A stretch of 9,120 nt of DNA. It comes from Candidatus Cryptobacteroides faecihippi. GTDB taxonomy: Bacteria; Bacteroidota; Bacteroidia; Bacteroidales; UBA932. The DNA lies in assembly GCA_018066065.1 (NCBI GenBank), contig JAGHSC010000055.1, positions 1 through 9,120 of the forward strand, written 5' to 3'. The translations under genes were made by a program, and so were the position numbers. A model generated the notes under the pieces. That model was not told the origin of the DNA. It saw only the letters and a program-made list of their open reading frames with translations, and searched no databases. This document shows, in pieces, positions 6,929 through 9,120 of this stretch (its first letter is position 1; every line of letters starts with the position of its first letter).

Positions 6929-8383
6929 ATGTCCACACAGAACAAACTGATGACCAACTGGCGCTGGTGGCGCTGCTCGCTGCTCTTCGTGGCAACGACG
7001 GTCAACTACCTCGACCGCCAGGTCCTTTCCCTGACCTACAAGGAGTTCATCGCTCCGCAGTTCCACTGGAGCGATGCCGACTACGGAACAATCACATCAT
7101 TCTTCTCGATCTTCTACGCGGTTGCCTGCCTCTTCGCAGGCAAGTTCGTGGACTGGATGGGAACCAAGAAAGGCTACCTCATCGCCATTGGAGTCTGGTC
7201 CGCCGGCGCATGCATGCATGCTCTCTGCGGCCTTGCAACATCAGCAATCGTAGGACTCGATGGAGGCGCGCAGGCAATGAAGGCGCTTGAGTCAGGCAGC
7301 ACCATCGCCCTGGCCGTTTCCACGACATCCGTGTACCTATTCCTTCTCTGCCGAGGCATCCTCGCCCTTGGTGAGGCAGGAAACTTCCCTGCAGCAGTGA
7401 AGGTCACGGCCGAGTACTTTCCGAAGAAGGACCGTGCATTCGCGACATCGATCTTCAATGCCGGTGCATCCGTAGGCGCACTTTCTGCACCTCTCTGCAT
7501 TCCGCCTCTTGCCAAGGCATTCGGCTGGGAAATGGCATTCATCATCATCGGTGGACTCGGCTTCATCTGGATGTTCTTCTGGGCATTCATGTATGACAAG
7601 CCAGAGAAGAGCAAGCACGTCAATGCTGCCGAGCTCGAGTACATCCACCAGGATGACAGTGAAGTCGAGGCAGTCACCGAGGAAGGAGAGCAGAAGTCCA
7701 TCCCATTCCTAAAGTGCTTCACCTACAGGCAGACATGGGCTTTCATCGTCGGAAAGTTCCTCACAGACGGAGTCTGGTGGTTCTTCCTCTTCTGGGCACC
7801 AGCCTACTTCCACGACCAGTTCAATGCACCTGCCACATCCCCTAAGGGACAGGCTCTTATCTTCTCCCTCTACGCCATCGTGACGGTGATCTCCATCTAC
7901 GGAGGCTACCTTCCAAAGCTTTTCGTCGAGAAGAAGGGAATGCATCCATATTCAGGACGAATGCTCGCAATGCTGATATTCGCATTCTTCCCTATCGCTG
8001 CCCTGTTTGCACAGCCTCTTGGAATGCACTTCAACAACCCTTGGTGGCCAGCCGTGCTGATCGGCATCGCCGCTGCCGGACATCAGGCATGGAGTGCCAA
8101 CATCTTCAGCACCGTCGGTGACATGTTCCCGAAGAGTGCGATCGCTACTGTCACAGGAATAGGTGCAATGGCTGGCGGAGTCGGCTCGATGATCATCCAG
8201 AAAGTCGCCGGAAACCTGTTCACCTACGCAGAAAACGCAGGCTCTGCCTTCCGTTTCATGGGATTCGAAGCAAAGCCTGCGGGCTATTTCATCATCTTCT
8301 GTTTCTGCGGAATCGCTTATCTTACAGCGTGGTGCATCATGAAAACCCTTGTACCTAAGTACAAGCCGATCGTGATCGAATAG
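6929..8383 (+). CDS. MFS hexuronate transporter, anion:cation symporter family (ExuT-like)
   Basis: Inner-membrane carrier expected to import glucuronate, galacturonate or related keto-deoxy-uronates with protons. The 484 residues show about twelve hydrophobic segments. ACS-family signatures are present: NYLDR at 26-30, the motif-A loop GKFVDWMGTKKG (71-82), RGILALGEAGNFPAAVK (142-158) and the following YFPKKDRA (163-170). The central acidic cytoplasmic loop is at about 224-257. The protein is longer than the usual 430 or so residues because of extra loop sequence near 105-130 and 432-452, which I take to be periplasmic. The start was set at 6929, where MSTQNKLMTNWRWWR leads into the first membrane segment; the longer in-frame option from 6797 would overlap the lipoprotein gene. 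It lies 20 bases after that gene and ends the operon. The exact substrate is inferred from neighbours. Confidence 0.9.
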   Translation: MSTQNKLMTNWRWWRCSLLFVATTVNYLDRQVLSLTYKEFIAPQFHWSDADYGTITSFFSIFYAVACLFAGKFVDWMGTKKGYLIAIGVWSAGACMHALCGLATSAIVGLDGGAQAMKALESGSTIALAVSTTSVYLFLLCRGILALGEAGNFPAAVKVTAEYFPKKDRAFATSIFNAGASVGALSAPLCIPPLAKAFGWEMAFIIIGGLGFIWMFFWAFMYDKPEKSKHVNAAELEYIHQDDSEVEAVTEEGEQKSIPFLKCFTYRQTWAFIVGKFLTDGVWWFFLFWAPAYFHDQFNAPATSPKGQALIFSLYAIVTVISIYGGYLPKLFVEKKGMHPYSGRMLAMLIFAFFPIAALFAQPLGMHFNNPWWPAVLIGIAAAGHQAWSANIFSTVGDMFPKSAIATVTGIGAMAGGVGSMIIQKVAGNLFTYAENAGSAFRFMGFEAKPAGYFIIFCFCGIAYLTAWCIMKTLVPKYKPIVIE

Positions 8384-8385
8384 TT

Positions 8386-9120
8386 CTAATGCTTGACTTC
8401 AGGGTGATGATCCAGATCCCTGAAGTCACAGTAATAGATTCCATACTTGTCATAGACTTCGTACTCCTTCTCCAGCCTGCTGAGGAAGGAGTCGTAGTTT
8501 TTATTGTCCGCCGATGTCCAAGCATCCTCGGCCATGGCTGCGATCCTCGGGAAGGTCATGAACTGAACGCGCTTGTGCGTACGGAGGGTCTCTGTCCAGA
8601 GATTGGCCTGCATGCCGATGATCATATCCTTGTCAGGGCTGGTTGCGTAGAGTGACTCAGGGAAGTCATAGACATCCTTCAGGTCGTTGTAGTCGCCGTC
8701 GGTGTACCACTTTCGGCCGGACTCATGGCTCTCATCCTGGACGAAATCGAAGTAAAGAGGCAGTCTCGGGCAAAGGATCACGCCATAGCCCTGTTCGCGG
8801 GCCTGGACAAGGTGGTCAGGGCGCTCATGCCTCCACCAGGTCAGGATGTCTGCCTGCTTGCTGTCCTTTAGGTCAAGGATGTCATCCCATCCAAGGATCT
8901 TCTTGCCAAGTCCATGCACGATGGGAGCCACGCGCCTGCGGAAGTAAGCCTCGTCCTGCTTGAGGGCGGTGTAGCCCTCGTGCTTCATCAGAGCCTTGAT
9001 CTCCGGGTCGGATGCCCAGACATCACGTCCCATGGCGACTTCGTCGTCACCGATGTGAAGGTACTCCGATGGGAAAAGCTCGGCCACTTCCTTCAGCATG
9101 TTGGAAATGAAGTCATAGAC
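8386..9120 (-). CDS. GH20 beta-N-acetylhexosaminidase, C-terminal 244 residues (start lies beyond window)
   Basis: Exo-glycosidase removing terminal beta-linked GlcNAc or GalNAc by substrate-assisted catalysis, normally in the periplasm or on the surface in Bacteroidetes. The frame stays open to the window end as VYDFISN before the first internal ATG (9099-9097), so the gene is truncated by the window, not broken. In the 244 visible residues the catalytic Asp-Glu pair is D26-E27 in HIGDDE (22-27). The usual barrel motifs follow: GWDDIL (67-72), TWW (93-95), YFD (123-125) and GMQANLWTE (169-177). Two details depart from the common forms: HIGGDE has Asp for the second Gly, and GWDEI has Asp for Glu. 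The stop (TAG at 8388-8386) is two bases from the transporter stop on the other strand. The amino-terminal signal and the small GH20b domain would lie outside the window. Confidence 0.92.
   Translation of the reverse strand, partial: VYDFISNMLKEVAELFPSEYLHIGDDEVAMGRDVWASDPEIKALMKHEGYTALKQDEAYFRRRVAPIVHGLGKKILGWDDILDLKDSKQADILTWWRHERPDHLVQAREQGYGVILCPRLPLYFDFVQDESHESGRKWYTDGDYNDLKDVYDFPESLYATSPDKDMIIGMQANLWTETLRTHKRVQFMTFPRIAAMAEDAWTSADNKNYDSFLSRLEKEYEVYDKYGIYYCDFRDLDHHPEVKH
8394..8428. terminator. Perfect 11-bp inverted repeat at the convergent gene junction (possible bidirectional terminator)
   Basis: TGACTTCAGGG (8394-8404) and CCCTGAAGTCA (8418-8428) are exact reverse complements separated by a 13-base loop. 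The stem lies 11 bases beyond the transporter stop codon and inside the last codons of the GH20 gene on the opposite strand (residues around DFR and PEV). That is where a terminator for either transcript would be expected. No T-run follows the stem in either direction, so it is not a canonical intrinsic terminator. It may instead act as an mRNA 3'-end stabiliser, or be a chance result of coding sequence. Confidence 0.35.

Noticed and set aside
7206..7221. Short GCAT tandem run (GCATGCATGCATGC)
   Set aside because: It is only about three and a half units, is in frame within the transporter (Ala-Cys-Met-His-Ala), and shows no sign of a variable repeat.
1..9120. Insertion sequences, CRISPR arrays, tRNA/rRNA genes, toxin-antitoxin or phage modules
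   Set aside because: None was seen. The genes are packed with housekeeping-type or catabolic functions, and no repeats, transposase motifs or cloverleaf-like segments stood out.

Overview
The window looks like a chromosomal segment of a gut- or rumen-type Bacteroidales bacterium with a fairly high G+C content (roughly mid-50s percent by eye). The evidence is: TAnnTTTG-type promoter -7 boxes in the one sizeable intergenic gap; start codons mostly without Shine-Dalgarno sequences; short Bacteroidetes-style lipoprotein signal peptides ending in Cys; and a gene set typical of polysaccharide-degrading Bacteroidetes. Assignment below the order is inference.

Layout. (1) Positions 1-4276, minus strand, hold a tripartite efflux operon read right to left: a periplasmic adaptor lipoprotein (3176-4276), an RND/HAE1 inner-membrane pump (15-3172), and the first three codons of a next gene at the window edge, where an outer-membrane factor would be expected. 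The pump gene is split by a one-base deletion near 1713/1714, in the conserved TPALC segment. It reads as two open frames of 494 and 546 codons that together rebuild a normal 1052-residue pump. (2) Positions 4277-4368 are a compact AT-rich divergent promoter region. It has one TAnnTTTG box on each strand and a 26-bp near-perfect dyad covering most of both. (3) Positions 4369-8383, plus strand, hold a tight four-gene operon with 2-20 base gaps for unsaturated-uronate catabolism: kduD (SDR reductase), kduI (isomerase), a DUF4861-type lipoprotein and an ExuT-like MFS hexuronate transporter. (4) Positions 8386-9120, minus strand, hold the C-terminal 244 residues of a GH20 beta-N-acetylhexosaminidase that runs off the right edge. 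It converges on the transporter gene with only two bases between the stop codons, and a perfect 11-bp stem lies in its last codons.

How the genes work together. Polysaccharide lyases and unsaturated glucuronyl/galacturonyl hydrolases, none of which lie in this window, release 4-deoxy-L-threo-5-hexosulose-uronate or related hexuronates. The MFS carrier would import them, KduI would isomerise the keto-deoxy-uronate, and KduD would reduce the product to 2-keto-3-deoxygluconate. The DUF4861 lipoprotein is probably an envelope-located accessory of the same pathway, with unproven activity. The adjacent GH20 enzyme suggests that the substrate could be a hexosamine- and uronate-containing glycan such as a glycosaminoglycan, but pectin or another uronate polymer is equally compatible with the four-gene operon. 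The efflux operon has no evident metabolic link to the rest beyond sharing the promoter gap.

No RNA genes, CRISPR arrays, insertion sequences or attachment sites were seen, and no stretch over 300 bases lacks a gene. I see no clearly novel biological system. The items most worth a second look are the disrupted pump gene, the symmetric divergent promoter, the DUF4861 protein and the hairpin at the convergent junction.
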